From Yeosuana sp043876835 (GTDB lineage: Bacteria; Bacteroidota; Bacteroidia; Flavobacteriales; Flavobacteriaceae), in the NCBI RefSeq assembly GCF_043876835.1, contig NZ_JBAWJZ010000006.1:1-64000 (forward strand): a DNA stretch of 64,000 bases. The letters run 5' to 3'. Shown in pieces: positions 33,849-42,199 of the stretch. Both the position numbers and the translations under genes were made by a program. The notes under the pieces were generated by a model that saw only the letters and a program-made list of their open reading frames with translations, made no database searches and was not told the DNA's origin. Each line of letters starts with the position of its first letter. Positions within the stretch are counted from its first letter, which is position 1.

Positions 33849-35215
33849 AAATACTTTAAGAAGAATTTTATAAGCTTTATTTTTCCTTTATAAGGAGCGT
33901 AACGCAAAGGCACATCTAACCAATTGCCTCTTTTTACCACTGGTTTTTTATGTGAAAATGTATAAAAGGTGTGTTTGCCGTGATAAGCGCCAATACCGCT
34001 TGAGCCTACACCTCCAAAAGGTAATTTTGGGTTTGCAAAATGAACAATAGTATCATTAATAGCGCCACCTCCAAAAGAAAAACTGGTAATCATTTTTTTT
34101 GCAAATGTTTTGTTGGTACTAAACACATATAATGATAAAGGTTTGTAATATTTTAAAATAATGCTTTTAATGTCTTCTTCATTTGAATAGCTTAAAACTG
34201 GCAAAATAGGTCCAAAAATTTCATCTTTCATCACTTCACTATCCAATTTGGGTTCATTTATAACGGTAGGAGCCATGTATAATCTTTCTTCATCAATTTC
34301 ACCTCCAATAATGATGTTTTCATTTTTGAGCAGGTTTCTCAACCTAGATAAATTATTGGAGTTTATTATTCTGGCAAAATCGTTAGATTCTTGAGGATTT
34401 TTTGAATAAGAATTTTCAATTTCATTTTGAAGCGCTTCAATAAATGCCTGCTTTACTGAATAGTGAATAATTATATAATCTGGAGCAATACAAGTTTGTC
34501 CAGCATTTAAAAACTTGCCCCACACAATTCGTTTGGCAGCTAGTATAATATTAGCAGTTTCATCAACAATACAAGGGTTTTTCCCACCGAGCTCTAAAGT
34601 TGTTGGTGTAAGATATTGTGCGGCGGCTTGAGCTACAATTTTGCCTACGTTTACACTACCGGTAAAGAAAATATAATCCCATTGCTGTTTCAACAATTCT
34701 TGGGAAACCTTTGCATCTCCTTGAACTACTGCTACAAAATGCTCTTCGAACACAGATTTTATTATTGTCTCAACAATTTTTGATGTGTTTGGAGTTAATT
34801 CACTAGGTTTTAACACAACAGTATTGCTAGCAGCAATAGCACCAATTACTGGTAATAATGATAGTTGAAAGGGATAATTCCAAGGAGCAATTACTAAAAC
34901 TGTTCCGTAAGGTTCATAATATATTTTATCGGTTGATGGGAAGTTTAAAAATGACGGAAACACACGTTTTGGTTTAGCCCAAGAGTTTAATTTCTTTATG
35001 GTTAAATCAAGTTCAGAAAGAACAAGTCCCGTTTCAGATAAAACAGATTCAAATGCTGGTTTTTTAAAGTCAGCGTATAAAGCATCAATGATGATTTGTT
35101 CATTTTTAATGATTTCAGATTTTAAACGCAATAACGTTTTTCTTCTGAAAGCTAAAGATTTGGTTTCTTCAGTCAAGAAAAAAGCTTTTTGGTCATTAAC
35201 TATTTTTGAAATCAT
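33845..35215 (-). CDS. Aldehyde dehydrogenase (class 3-like)
   Basis: An NAD(P)-dependent enzyme of 456 residues, the short length typical of class 3 or fatty-aldehyde dehydrogenases. Key parts are APWNYPFQL near residue 111, the catalytic Glu in TLELGGKNP near 210, and the nucleophile Cys in NAGQTCIAPDY near 243. It oxidises aldehydes to acids; the natural substrate is not evident. The 3' end overlaps the convergent kinase gene by 4 bp. Confidence 0.93.
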   Translation of the reverse strand: MISKIVNDQKAFFLTEETKSLAFRRKTLLRLKSEIIKNEQIIIDALYADFKKPAFESVLSETGLVLSELDLTIKKLNSWAKPKRVFPSFLNFPSTDKIYYEPYGTVLVIAPWNYPFQLSLLPVIGAIAASNTVVLKPSELTPNTSKIVETIIKSVFEEHFVAVVQGDAKVSQELLKQQWDYIFFTGSVNVGKIVAQAAAQYLTPTTLELGGKNPCIVDETANIILAAKRIVWGKFLNAGQTCIAPDYIIIHYSVKQAFIEALQNEIENSYSKNPQESNDFARIINSNNLSRLRNLLKNENIIIGGEIDEERLYMAPTVINEPKLDSEVMKDEIFGPILPVLSYSNEEDIKSIILKYYKPLSLYVFSTNKTFAKKMITSFSFGGGAINDTIVHFANPKLPFGGVGSSGIGAYHGKHTFYTFSHKKPVVKRGNWLDVPLRYAPYKGKIKLIKFFLKYF

Positions 35216-35247
35216 GTATGTAACGATTTAAAGTAAATCTACAAAAA

Positions 35248-35943
35248 TTATACACATGCATCCCAAATAACATCTTTTGGCAAAGGAGCAGTTATTTCGA
35301 TAGGTTCGTTTTTTACAGGGTGAATGAATGATATGTGTCTGGCATGTAAATGAATGCTTCCATCTTCATTGCTTCTGTCAAAACCATATTTTAAATCGCC
35401 TTTAATTGGGCAACCTATTTGTGATAATTGTGACCTGATTTGATGATGTCGACCAGTTTCTAATGTTACTTCGAGAAGATAATAATTGTTCAATTTTTTA
35501 ATCACGCTATAATGAAGAATAGCCTTTTTGCTTTCAGGAACTTCTTTGTTATAAACATATGATTTATTGTTTTTTGGATTCTTTTTTAACCAACCAATTA
35601 AAGTGTCTTTATCTTTTTTTGGCTTCTCTTTTACAATAGCCCAATAAGTTTTAACAATGTCTTTTGAAACAAAAAGGGCATTAAGTCTTGGTAAAATCTT
35701 ACTTGTTCTGGCAAAAATAACTAAACCTGTTGTAGGCCTGTCAAGACGATGAACAACTCCTAAATAGACATTTCCAGGTTTGTTATATTTTTCTGCAATA
35801 TATTCTTTTACAACATCGCTTAAAGGTTTGTCGCCTGTTTTGTCGCCTTGTACAATATCACCAGCTCGTTTATTTACAACGATGATGTGATTGTCTTCAT
35901 ACAAGATTTGAAGATTGTTTTTATTAGAAAGAACTTTAGGCAC
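35248..35943 (-). CDS. RluA-family RNA pseudouridine synthase
   Basis: A 231-residue enzyme with the RluA signature HRLDRPTTGL near residue 66, whose Asp is the catalytic nucleophile, and GRHHQIRSQL near 165. It lacks the N-terminal S4 domain present in RluC/RluD, so it resembles the short RluA/TruC-like group that modifies rRNA or tRNA. It overlaps panB by 1 bp, and the two are probably co-transcribed. Confidence 0.92.
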   Translation of the reverse strand: MPKVLSNKNNLQILYEDNHIIVVNKRAGDIVQGDKTGDKPLSDVVKEYIAEKYNKPGNVYLGVVHRLDRPTTGLVIFARTSKILPRLNALFVSKDIVKTYWAIVKEKPKKDKDTLIGWLKKNPKNNKSYVYNKEVPESKKAILHYSVIKKLNNYYLLEVTLETGRHHQIRSQLSQIGCPIKGDLKYGFDRSNEDGSIHLHARHISFIHPVKNEPIEITAPLPKDVIWDACV

Positions 35944-36761
35944 TAATATTGTTCTTTATCACTTGGGAAATCATTACTCTTTACATCGGTAACATATTGA
36001 GAAATGGCATGAGTCATGTCTTCATATAAATTCATGTACCTGCGTAAAAAACGTGGATTAAATTCATGCGTCATTCCTAGCATATCATGAAGCACTAAAA
36101 CCTGTCCGTCAACACCATTACCAGCACCAATTCCAATAATTGGAATGCTTACACTTTCAGCAACTTGTTTCGCTAATTTGGCAGGGATCTTTTCAAGTAC
36201 AATTCCAAAGCATCCAATACGCTCTAACATTTTAGCATCTTCAATTAAATCTTCCGCTTCTTGTTCTTCTTTGGCTCTAACAGTATAAGTTCCAAATTTA
36301 TAGATGGATTGTGGCGTTAATCCTAAATGCCCCATTACAGGAATTCCAGCATTTAAAATACGTTTAATGGATTCTTTAATTTCTTTTCCACCTTCCATTT
36401 TAACCGAATGAGCACCACTTTCTTTCATAATCCTAATGGCAGAACGCAAGGCTTCTTTTGGATCACTTTGGTAGCTTCCAAAAGGTAAATCTACTACTAC
36501 AAGTGCTCTATCCACAGCGCGAATAACAGAAGATGCGTGATATATCATTTGATCTAAAGTAATTGGTAGAGTGGTTTCGTGACCTGCCATGACATTACTT
36601 GCCGAATCACCAACTAGAATAACATCAATGCCAGCACCATCAACAATCTTTGCCATGGAATAATCATAAGCTGTTAGCATGGATATTTTTTCGCCATTGG
36701 CTTTCATATCAACCAACGTTTTTACAGTAATTCGTTTGTATTCTTTTTTAGCGACTGACAT
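35943..36761 (-). CDS. panB: 3-methyl-2-oxobutanoate hydroxymethyltransferase PanB
   Basis: Catalyses the first committed step of pantothenate synthesis, adding a hydroxymethyl group from methylene-THF to ketoisovalerate. At 272 residues the length is standard. The family stretches MLTAYDYSMA, VGDSASNVMAGHETTLP and MGHLGLTPQ are present, and the conserved IIGIGAG follows near residue 195. No other pan gene is in the window. Confidence 0.96.
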   Translation of the reverse strand: MSVAKKEYKRITVKTLVDMKANGEKISMLTAYDYSMAKIVDGAGIDVILVGDSASNVMAGHETTLPITLDQMIYHASSVIRAVDRALVVVDLPFGSYQSDPKEALRSAIRIMKESGAHSVKMEGGKEIKESIKRILNAGIPVMGHLGLTPQSIYKFGTYTVRAKEEQEAEDLIEDAKMLERIGCFGIVLEKIPAKLAKQVAESVSIPIIGIGAGNGVDGQVLVLHDMLGMTHEFNPRFLRRYMNLYEDMTHAISQYVTDVKSNDFPSDKEQY

Positions 36762-36883
36762 AGTTTGTTTTTTATAAGATGTAAAAATACTAAATTATAT
36801 GATGAGAGGGATATTGTTAAACTTTTCTTTAACTGTATTTAGTAAAACAATATATCGTTTATATTTATTAAAAATTAAACACC

Positions 36884-37345
36884 ATGACCAGAATTATAGC
36901 TTATTTGTGCATTGTTTTAACTTCAACATTATATGCACAAGACGATGAAACTATTAAAGTTAAAGCAGCTGTTGATACTTTTTTTGAAGGATTTCATAAA
37001 GGAGATACTATACTTATGAAATCTGTTATGATGGATAAAATATTATTACAAACCACTTATACAAATAAAGAAGGTAAAAATGTTTTAGTTACCGAAGAAC
37101 CTTCAAAACTAATAAATGCTATTGCAAATAGAACCAGCGACCAAAAATGGGATGAGCGCTTATTGGACTATAAGATTCAAATTGATGGCATTATGGCTAA
37201 TGTATGGACGCCCTATGAGTTTTGGTTTAATGATGCGTTTAGCCATTGTGGTGTAAATTGTTTTCAGCTATTTAATGATAATGGACAATGGAAAATAATT
37301 TATTTAATTGATACCAGACGTAAACAAGATTGTAATCAACCATAA
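36884..37345 (+). CDS. Exported NTF2/SnoaL-like protein
   Basis: A 153-residue protein with a signal peptide (MTRIIAYLCIVLTSTLYAQ) and an NTF2-like alpha/beta cone: an N-terminal helix (IKVKAAVDTFFEGFHKGD) and beta strands with WTPYEFWFND and WKIIYLIDTRR. This resembles exported DUF4440/SnoaL-like proteins of Bacteroidota. No catalytic residues can be assigned, and the function is unknown. It converges with sdaA across 11 bp. Confidence 0.8.
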   Translation: MTRIIAYLCIVLTSTLYAQDDETIKVKAAVDTFFEGFHKGDTILMKSVMMDKILLQTTYTNKEGKNVLVTEEPSKLINAIANRTSDQKWDERLLDYKIQIDGIMANVWTPYEFWFNDAFSHCGVNCFQLFNDNGQWKIIYLIDTRRKQDCNQP

Positions 37346-37356
37346 ATATTTTTCAG

Positions 37357-38778
37357 TTAACAATCCGACAAATTGACGCCAATAGCTAAACCACCTTCAG
37401 AGGTTTCTTTGTATTTAGAATTCATGTCTTTTGCCGTTTCCCACATAGTTGAAATCACTTTATCTAAAGGAACTTTTACATGTTCTGGATTTGTTTCTAA
37501 GGCTAACTCAGCCGCATTAATAGCTTTTAATGCACCCATTGAGTTACGTTCGATACAAGGTATTTGAACCAGTCCGCCAATAGGATCACAGGTTAATCCT
37601 AAATGATGTTCCATGGCAATTTCGGCAGCAATTAATACCTGTTCTGGTGAGCCGCCAAGTAATTCTGTCAAAGCACCTGCAGCCATAGCAGATGAAACAC
37701 CAATTTCGGCTTGACAACCACCCATTGCTGCAGAGATTGTAGCACCTTTTTTAAAGATGCTCCCTATTTCTCCAGCTACTAGCAAGAATTTTTTAATGTG
37801 CTCAAAATCGGCTTTATGGTTTTCAATAACCATATAATACATAAGTACAGCAGGAATAACGCCAGCACTTCCATTAGTTGGAGCGGTAACAACACGTCCT
37901 AAAGAGGCATTTACTTCATTTACACTTAAGGCAAAACAGCTTACCCATTTAAGAATTTGCCTAAATTTAACTTCTGTTAATCTAATAGTTTCCAGCCATT
38001 CTTGAGGATTATTATAGGGTAAATCGCCTTTTAAATTTTTCAGGATGTCATTTGCTCGTCTTCTAACATTTAAACCACCGGGAAGATTACCTTCTGTATG
38101 GCAACCAATATACATACACTCCAACATGGTATTCCAGATACGTTGTAACTCAAAATCTATTACTTCTGGTCGACGGATTGATTTTTCATTTTCTAATACA
38201 ACTTCAGAAATTGACATATCCAATTCTTTACAGTAAGTTAAAAGTTCCGTTCCCAATTTAATTGGATAAGGAAATGTGTTGAATAGTTCCTTGTTTCTTT
38301 TGGCGTTTTTCCGTTCTTCCTTGACCACAAATCCGCCACCTATAGAGTAAAATGTTGACTTTAGATTTTTTCCATTAACTGTGGCTGTAAACACTAATCC
38401 GTTGGCATGAAAAGGTAAAAATTTTCTGTTGAAAACGATATGTTTTTCAGGCTTGAATTCAAGTGCCATCTCATTGTTAAAAAGGATTGTATCAGTCTTT
38501 TTTATAGAATCAATAATGGTGTTAATGTTGTCTATTGGAATCAATTCAGGATTAGCGCCGCTTAACCCAAGCATAATGGCTAAATCTGTTGCATGTCCTT
38601 TTCCTGTTAATGATAACGATCCGTATAAATCTACTTGGATGTTTTCAACTTTGTTAAAAATATTGGCTTCTTTCAATTCTTTAATCCATCGTTCAGCAGC
38701 TCGCCAAGGTCCCAAGGTATGCGAACTAGAAGGCCCAACCCCAATCTTTAACATGTCAAAAACAGAAATACACTCCAT
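37357..38778 (-). CDS. sdaA: L-serine ammonia-lyase (single-chain SdaA)
   Basis: An iron-sulfur dehydratase of 473 residues that converts serine to pyruvate and ammonia. It joins the beta domain (GPSSSHTLGPWRA near residue 14) and the alpha domain (APTNGSAGVIPAV, GGCQAEIGVSSAMAAGAL, EHHLGLTCDP), as in the single-chain bacterial type. Cysteines suitable for the 4Fe-4S site are present near 350, 395 and 408. It is monocistronic. Confidence 0.95.
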   Translation of the reverse strand: MECISVFDMLKIGVGPSSSHTLGPWRAAERWIKELKEANIFNKVENIQVDLYGSLSLTGKGHATDLAIMLGLSGANPELIPIDNINTIIDSIKKTDTILFNNEMALEFKPEKHIVFNRKFLPFHANGLVFTATVNGKNLKSTFYSIGGGFVVKEERKNAKRNKELFNTFPYPIKLGTELLTYCKELDMSISEVVLENEKSIRRPEVIDFELQRIWNTMLECMYIGCHTEGNLPGGLNVRRRANDILKNLKGDLPYNNPQEWLETIRLTEVKFRQILKWVSCFALSVNEVNASLGRVVTAPTNGSAGVIPAVLMYYMVIENHKADFEHIKKFLLVAGEIGSIFKKGATISAAMGGCQAEIGVSSAMAAGALTELLGGSPEQVLIAAEIAMEHHLGLTCDPIGGLVQIPCIERNSMGALKAINAAELALETNPEHVKVPLDKVISTMWETAKDMNSKYKETSEGGLAIGVNLSDC

Positions 38779-38865
38779 ATATTAATAACTAAATTTTATG
38801 CTCATAAAAATAGTTTTTTCAATTGAACTGTAATATAAAATGGTTTAAAGTTTAAAATTTTAAAA

Positions 38866-38905
38866 TGACAGGTTGTCAGTTTTTTGTTGTTGGCATAATC
38901 ATTGA
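38866..38905 (+). promoter_or_regulatory. dnaK stress-type promoter: TGACA/TGTCA dyad plus sigma-54-like -24/-12 element
   Basis: TGACA (38866-38870) and TGTCA (38874-38878) form a 13-bp dyad. Twelve bp further on, TTGGCATAATCATTGAC places GG (38892-38893) ten bases before GA (38904-38905), one base off the sigma-54 GG-N10-GC rule. The predicted start would be about 40 bp before the dnaK ATG. The assignment is pattern-based. Confidence 0.5.
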
Positions 38906-38957
38906 CTTTAACACCATGAATTTAAAAACGAACATTCAACACAATAAAAAATAAATT

Positions 38958-40865
38958 ATGAGTAAAATAATTGGAATCGATTTAGGAACAACCAACTCTT
39001 GCGTTTCTGTAATGGAAGGTAATGAACCAGTTGTTATCCCGAATGCAGAAGGTAAACGTACCACACCATCGGTTATCGCTTTTGTTGAAGGAGGCGAAAT
39101 CAAAGTTGGTGACCCAGCAAAACGCCAAGCAGTTACAAACCCAACGAAAACTGTTTATTCTATTAAGCGTTTTATGGGAAATAAATATTCTGAATCAAAA
39201 AAAGAAGCAGATCGTGTACCATATAAAGTAGTAAAAGGTGATAATGATACTCCAAGGGTTGATATAGACGGACGTTTATATACGCCTCAAGAATTATCAG
39301 CTATGATTCTTCAAAAAATGAAGAAAACTGCTGAAGATTATTTAGGTACTACAGTAAGTGAAGCTGTTATTACAGTTCCAGCTTATTTTAATGATTCTCA
39401 ACGTCAAGCTACTAAAGAAGCTGGAGAAATTGCAGGTTTAAAAGTTAGACGTATTATTAACGAACCAACAGCTGCAGCATTAGCTTATGGTTTAGATAAA
39501 AAAGGTAAAGACCAAAAAATAGTTGTATTTGACTTTGGTGGAGGAACACACGATGTATCTATCCTTGAATTGGGAGACGGTGTATTTGAAGTATTATCAA
39601 CAGATGGAGATACTCACTTAGGTGGTGATGATGTTGATGAAAAAATCATTAATTGGTTAGCAGATGAATTTAATGCTGAAGAAGGAATGGATTTACGTAA
39701 AGACCCAATGTCTTTACAACGTTTAAAAGAAGCAGCTGAAAAAGCAAAGATAGAGTTATCATCTTCTGCGCAAACAGAAATTAATTTACCATATATCACA
39801 GCTACTGCAAGTGGACCAAAACACTTAGTGCGCACATTAACACGTTCTAAATTTGAACAATTAATTGATGATTTGGTAAAACGTACTATTGCGCCTTGTG
39901 AATCAGCTTTAAAAGCTGCTGGTTTAAGTAAAAGTGATATAGATGAAGTTATTTTAGTAGGTGGTTCTACACGTATTCCTGCAGTTCAAGCAGCCGTAGA
40001 GAAATTCTTTGGAAAAACACCAAGCAAAGGAGTTAACCCAGACGAAGTAGTATCATTAGGAGCCGGTATCCAAGGTGGTGTTTTAACTGGAGATGTTAAA
40101 GATGTATTATTATTAGATGTTACTCCATTGTCATTAGGTATTGAAACTATGGGTAATGTAATGACGAAACTTATAGAAGCCAACACTACAATTCCTACTA
40201 AAAAATCGCAAGTATTCTCAACAGCTGCTGATAATCAGCCATCGGTAGAGATACATGTATTGCAAGGAGAACGTGCTATGGCAGGTGATAATAAAACTAT
40301 TGGTCGTTTCCATTTAGATGGTATTCCTCCAGCAAGAAGAGGAACACCACAAATTGAAGTGACTTTTGATATTGATGCTAACGGAATTATTCACGTTACA
40401 GCAGGCGATAAAGCAACTGGTAAAACGCAAGATATTCGTATTGAAGCTTCTTCTGGTTTAACTGAAGAGGAAATCAAAAAAATGAAAGCAGATGCTGAAG
40501 CTAATGCTGAAGCAGATAAAATAGCAAAAGAAAAAGCTGAAAAATTAAACGCGGCTGATGCTATGATTTTCCAAACAGAAAGTCAATTAAAAGAATTTGG
40601 TGACAAATTATCTGATGATAAAAAGAAACCAATTGAAGAAGCATTAGAAGAACTTAAAAAGGCTTATGAAACTAAAGACATTGCTGTAATTGATCCTGCT
40701 TTAGAAAAAATAAATGAAGCTTGGAAAGTTGCTTCTGAAGAAATGTACAAAGCGCAAGCTGAAGCTCAACAAGGAGGTTCACAACCAGGTTCAGATGCAA
40801 GTCAAAACGGACAATCTACAGAAAGCAGTGATGTAGAAGACGTAGACTTCGAAGAAGTCAAGTAG
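38958..40865 (+). CDS. dnaK: Molecular chaperone DnaK (Hsp70)
   Basis: A 635-residue Hsp70. The N-terminal ATPase starts GIDLGTTNSCVSVMEG and contains the phosphate loop FDFGGGTHDVS near residue 195. The substrate-binding domain follows the linker VKDVLLLDVTPLSLG near 385, and the C-terminal lid ends in DVEDVDFEEVK. The Gln/Gly/Ser-rich segment before the tail is usual. dnaJ and grpE are not adjacent. The tail codons are repeated after the stop, see the separate repeat entry. Confidence 0.98.
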   Translation: MSKIIGIDLGTTNSCVSVMEGNEPVVIPNAEGKRTTPSVIAFVEGGEIKVGDPAKRQAVTNPTKTVYSIKRFMGNKYSESKKEADRVPYKVVKGDNDTPRVDIDGRLYTPQELSAMILQKMKKTAEDYLGTTVSEAVITVPAYFNDSQRQATKEAGEIAGLKVRRIINEPTAAALAYGLDKKGKDQKIVVFDFGGGTHDVSILELGDGVFEVLSTDGDTHLGGDDVDEKIINWLADEFNAEEGMDLRKDPMSLQRLKEAAEKAKIELSSSAQTEINLPYITATASGPKHLVRTLTRSKFEQLIDDLVKRTIAPCESALKAAGLSKSDIDEVILVGGSTRIPAVQAAVEKFFGKTPSKGVNPDEVVSLGAGIQGGVLTGDVKDVLLLDVTPLSLGIETMGNVMTKLIEANTTIPTKKSQVFSTAADNQPSVEIHVLQGERAMAGDNKTIGRFHLDGIPPARRGTPQIEVTFDIDANGIIHVTAGDKATGKTQDIRIEASSGLTEEEIKKMKADAEANAEADKIAKEKAEKLNAADAMIFQTESQLKEFGDKLSDDKKKPIEEALEELKKAYETKDIAVIDPALEKINEAWKVASEEMYKAQAEAQQGGSQPGSDASQNGQSTESSDVEDVDFEEVK

Positions 40866-40912
40866 CTTATCCTGAGCAAAGTCGAAGGGTAGACTTTGAG
40901 GAAGTAAAATAA
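40842..40912 (+). repeat. Duplicated dnaK 3' tail separated by a short dispersed-type repeat
   Basis: VDFEEVK-stop is encoded at 40842-40865 and again, with different synonymous codons, at 40889-40912. The 23 bp between them (TTATCCTGAGCAAAGTCGAAGG core) resemble a short repeat scattered through many Bacteroidota genomes. An insertion at the gene end apparently supplied or rebuilt the tail codons, leaving DnaK unchanged. Confidence 0.7.
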
Positions 40913-40920
40913 TTATTATT

Positions 40921-40946
40921 ATGCTGAACTTGTTTCAGCATCTCAT
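40921..40946 (+). repeat. Short hairpin repeat ATGCTGAACTTGTTTCAGCAT
   Basis: ATGCTGAA and TTCAGCAT form an 8-bp stem around CTTGT. The motif resembles a dispersed intergenic repeat common in flavobacteria. A self-search of the genome would show its copy number. Confidence 0.5.
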
Positions 40947-40950
40947 TAAA

Positions 40951-40978
40951 AAAACGCAATCATTTCTGATTGCGTTTT
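40951..40978 (+). terminator. dnaK terminator
   Basis: AAAACGCAATCA and TGATTGCGTTTT form a perfect 12-bp stem with a TTTC loop and a T run, 86 bp behind the dnaK stop. Confidence 0.9.
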
Positions 40979-41017
40979 TCATAAGTTTAATCTTTATTAT
41001 GCGCGCATAATATTTGT

Positions 41018-41025
41018 TATATTTG
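41018..41025 (+). promoter_or_regulatory. Bacteroidota -7 box before the nitronate monooxygenase gene
   Basis: TATATTTG matches TAnnTTTG exactly and ends 23 bp before the start at 41049. No convincing -33 TTG was seen. Confidence 0.45.
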
Positions 41026-41048
41026 TTGTTCAACTCAATAAAATAAAC

Positions 41049-41996
41049 ATGACAAGCAAACTTTCTGAACTACTAGGCATTAAATACCCCATTATCCAAG
41101 CTCCCATGTTTTTGGTATCAAATACTACTATGGTGAAAGAGGCCATGAAAAGTGGTATAGCAGGTTGTATCCCAGCTCTGAATTATAGAGGTTTAGATGA
41201 GTTAAGAAATGCTGTTAAAGAATTGAAGGCAGCCAAAGTAGAAGGTGGCTCATTTGGATTTAATTTAATAGTAAACAAATCCAATATTAAATATAAGGGA
41301 CAATTAGAAGTTTTGTGTGAAGAAGGTTGTGATTTTATAATAACGTCACTAGGAAGTCCTGAAGAAACTATAAATCAGGCCCATAAAGTAGGCATTAAAG
41401 TTTTTTGTGACGTGGTCGATTTAAAATTTGCACAAAAAGTAGAAGGATTGGGAGCAGATGCTATTATTGCTGTAAATAATGAAGCTGGTGGACATAGAGG
41501 AGATAAATCTCCCGAAGAGTTAATTAAAAATATTGTTTCAAATTGTAAAATCCCGGTCATTTCGGCTGGCGGCGTTGGTTGTAAAGCAGATATAGATAAA
41601 ATGATTAGCTATGGTGCAGCTGGAGTTTCTGTTGGCAGTCCTTTTATAGCTTCCATTGAAGCAAATGTAACCGATGAATACAAACAAGCATGTGTAGATT
41701 ATGGTGCTAAAGATATTGTTGTAACAGAACGTATTTCTGGAACTCCATGTACAGTTATTAATACACCTTATGTTAAAAAAGTTGGAACCAAGCAAACTTG
41801 GTTGGAGTCTATTTTAAATAAGAATAAAAAACTTAAAAAATGGGTAAAAATGATTCGATTTTCTATTGGTATGAAAGCAACAGAAAATGCCGCAACTAAA
41901 GTTACCTATAAAACAGTTTGGGTCGCAGGACCAAGTATTGAGCATACTAAAGCTATTTTACCTACCAAAGAAATCATTAAAAATCTTATAGAGTAA
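41049..41996 (+). CDS. Nitronate monooxygenase-family FMN protein
   Basis: A TIM-barrel flavoenzyme of 315 residues. It begins with LGIKYPIIQAPMF, has the catalytic-type His in NNEAGGHRG near residue 145, and the FMN phosphate loop VISAGGVG followed by GAAGVSVGSPF near 190-200. The family includes 2-nitropropane dioxygenases and enoyl-ACP reductase FabK-like enzymes; nitronate detoxification is the usual annotation. It stands alone behind the dnaK terminator. Confidence 0.88.
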   Translation: MTSKLSELLGIKYPIIQAPMFLVSNTTMVKEAMKSGIAGCIPALNYRGLDELRNAVKELKAAKVEGGSFGFNLIVNKSNIKYKGQLEVLCEEGCDFIITSLGSPEETINQAHKVGIKVFCDVVDLKFAQKVEGLGADAIIAVNNEAGGHRGDKSPEELIKNIVSNCKIPVISAGGVGCKADIDKMISYGAAGVSVGSPFIASIEANVTDEYKQACVDYGAKDIVVTERISGTPCTVINTPYVKKVGTKQTWLESILNKNKKLKKWVKMIRFSIGMKATENAATKVTYKTVWVAGPSIEHTKAILPTKEIIKNLIE

Positions 41997-42199
41997 TTAA
42001 TTTCATGTTTTTTGAGTTGATAGATTATATTAATTTAAGAATGAGGGAGTTGAATAAAATAGTACTGGCTCTTAATAATACTTTTAATAAAAATTAAATT
42101 TTATTCCAAAATAAGTGTTCATAATTTCAGTTTTTTGATGAAAATATATCTATTTTTAGAATCTTAAAATTATAAAAATTAAACTACTATAAATTAATT

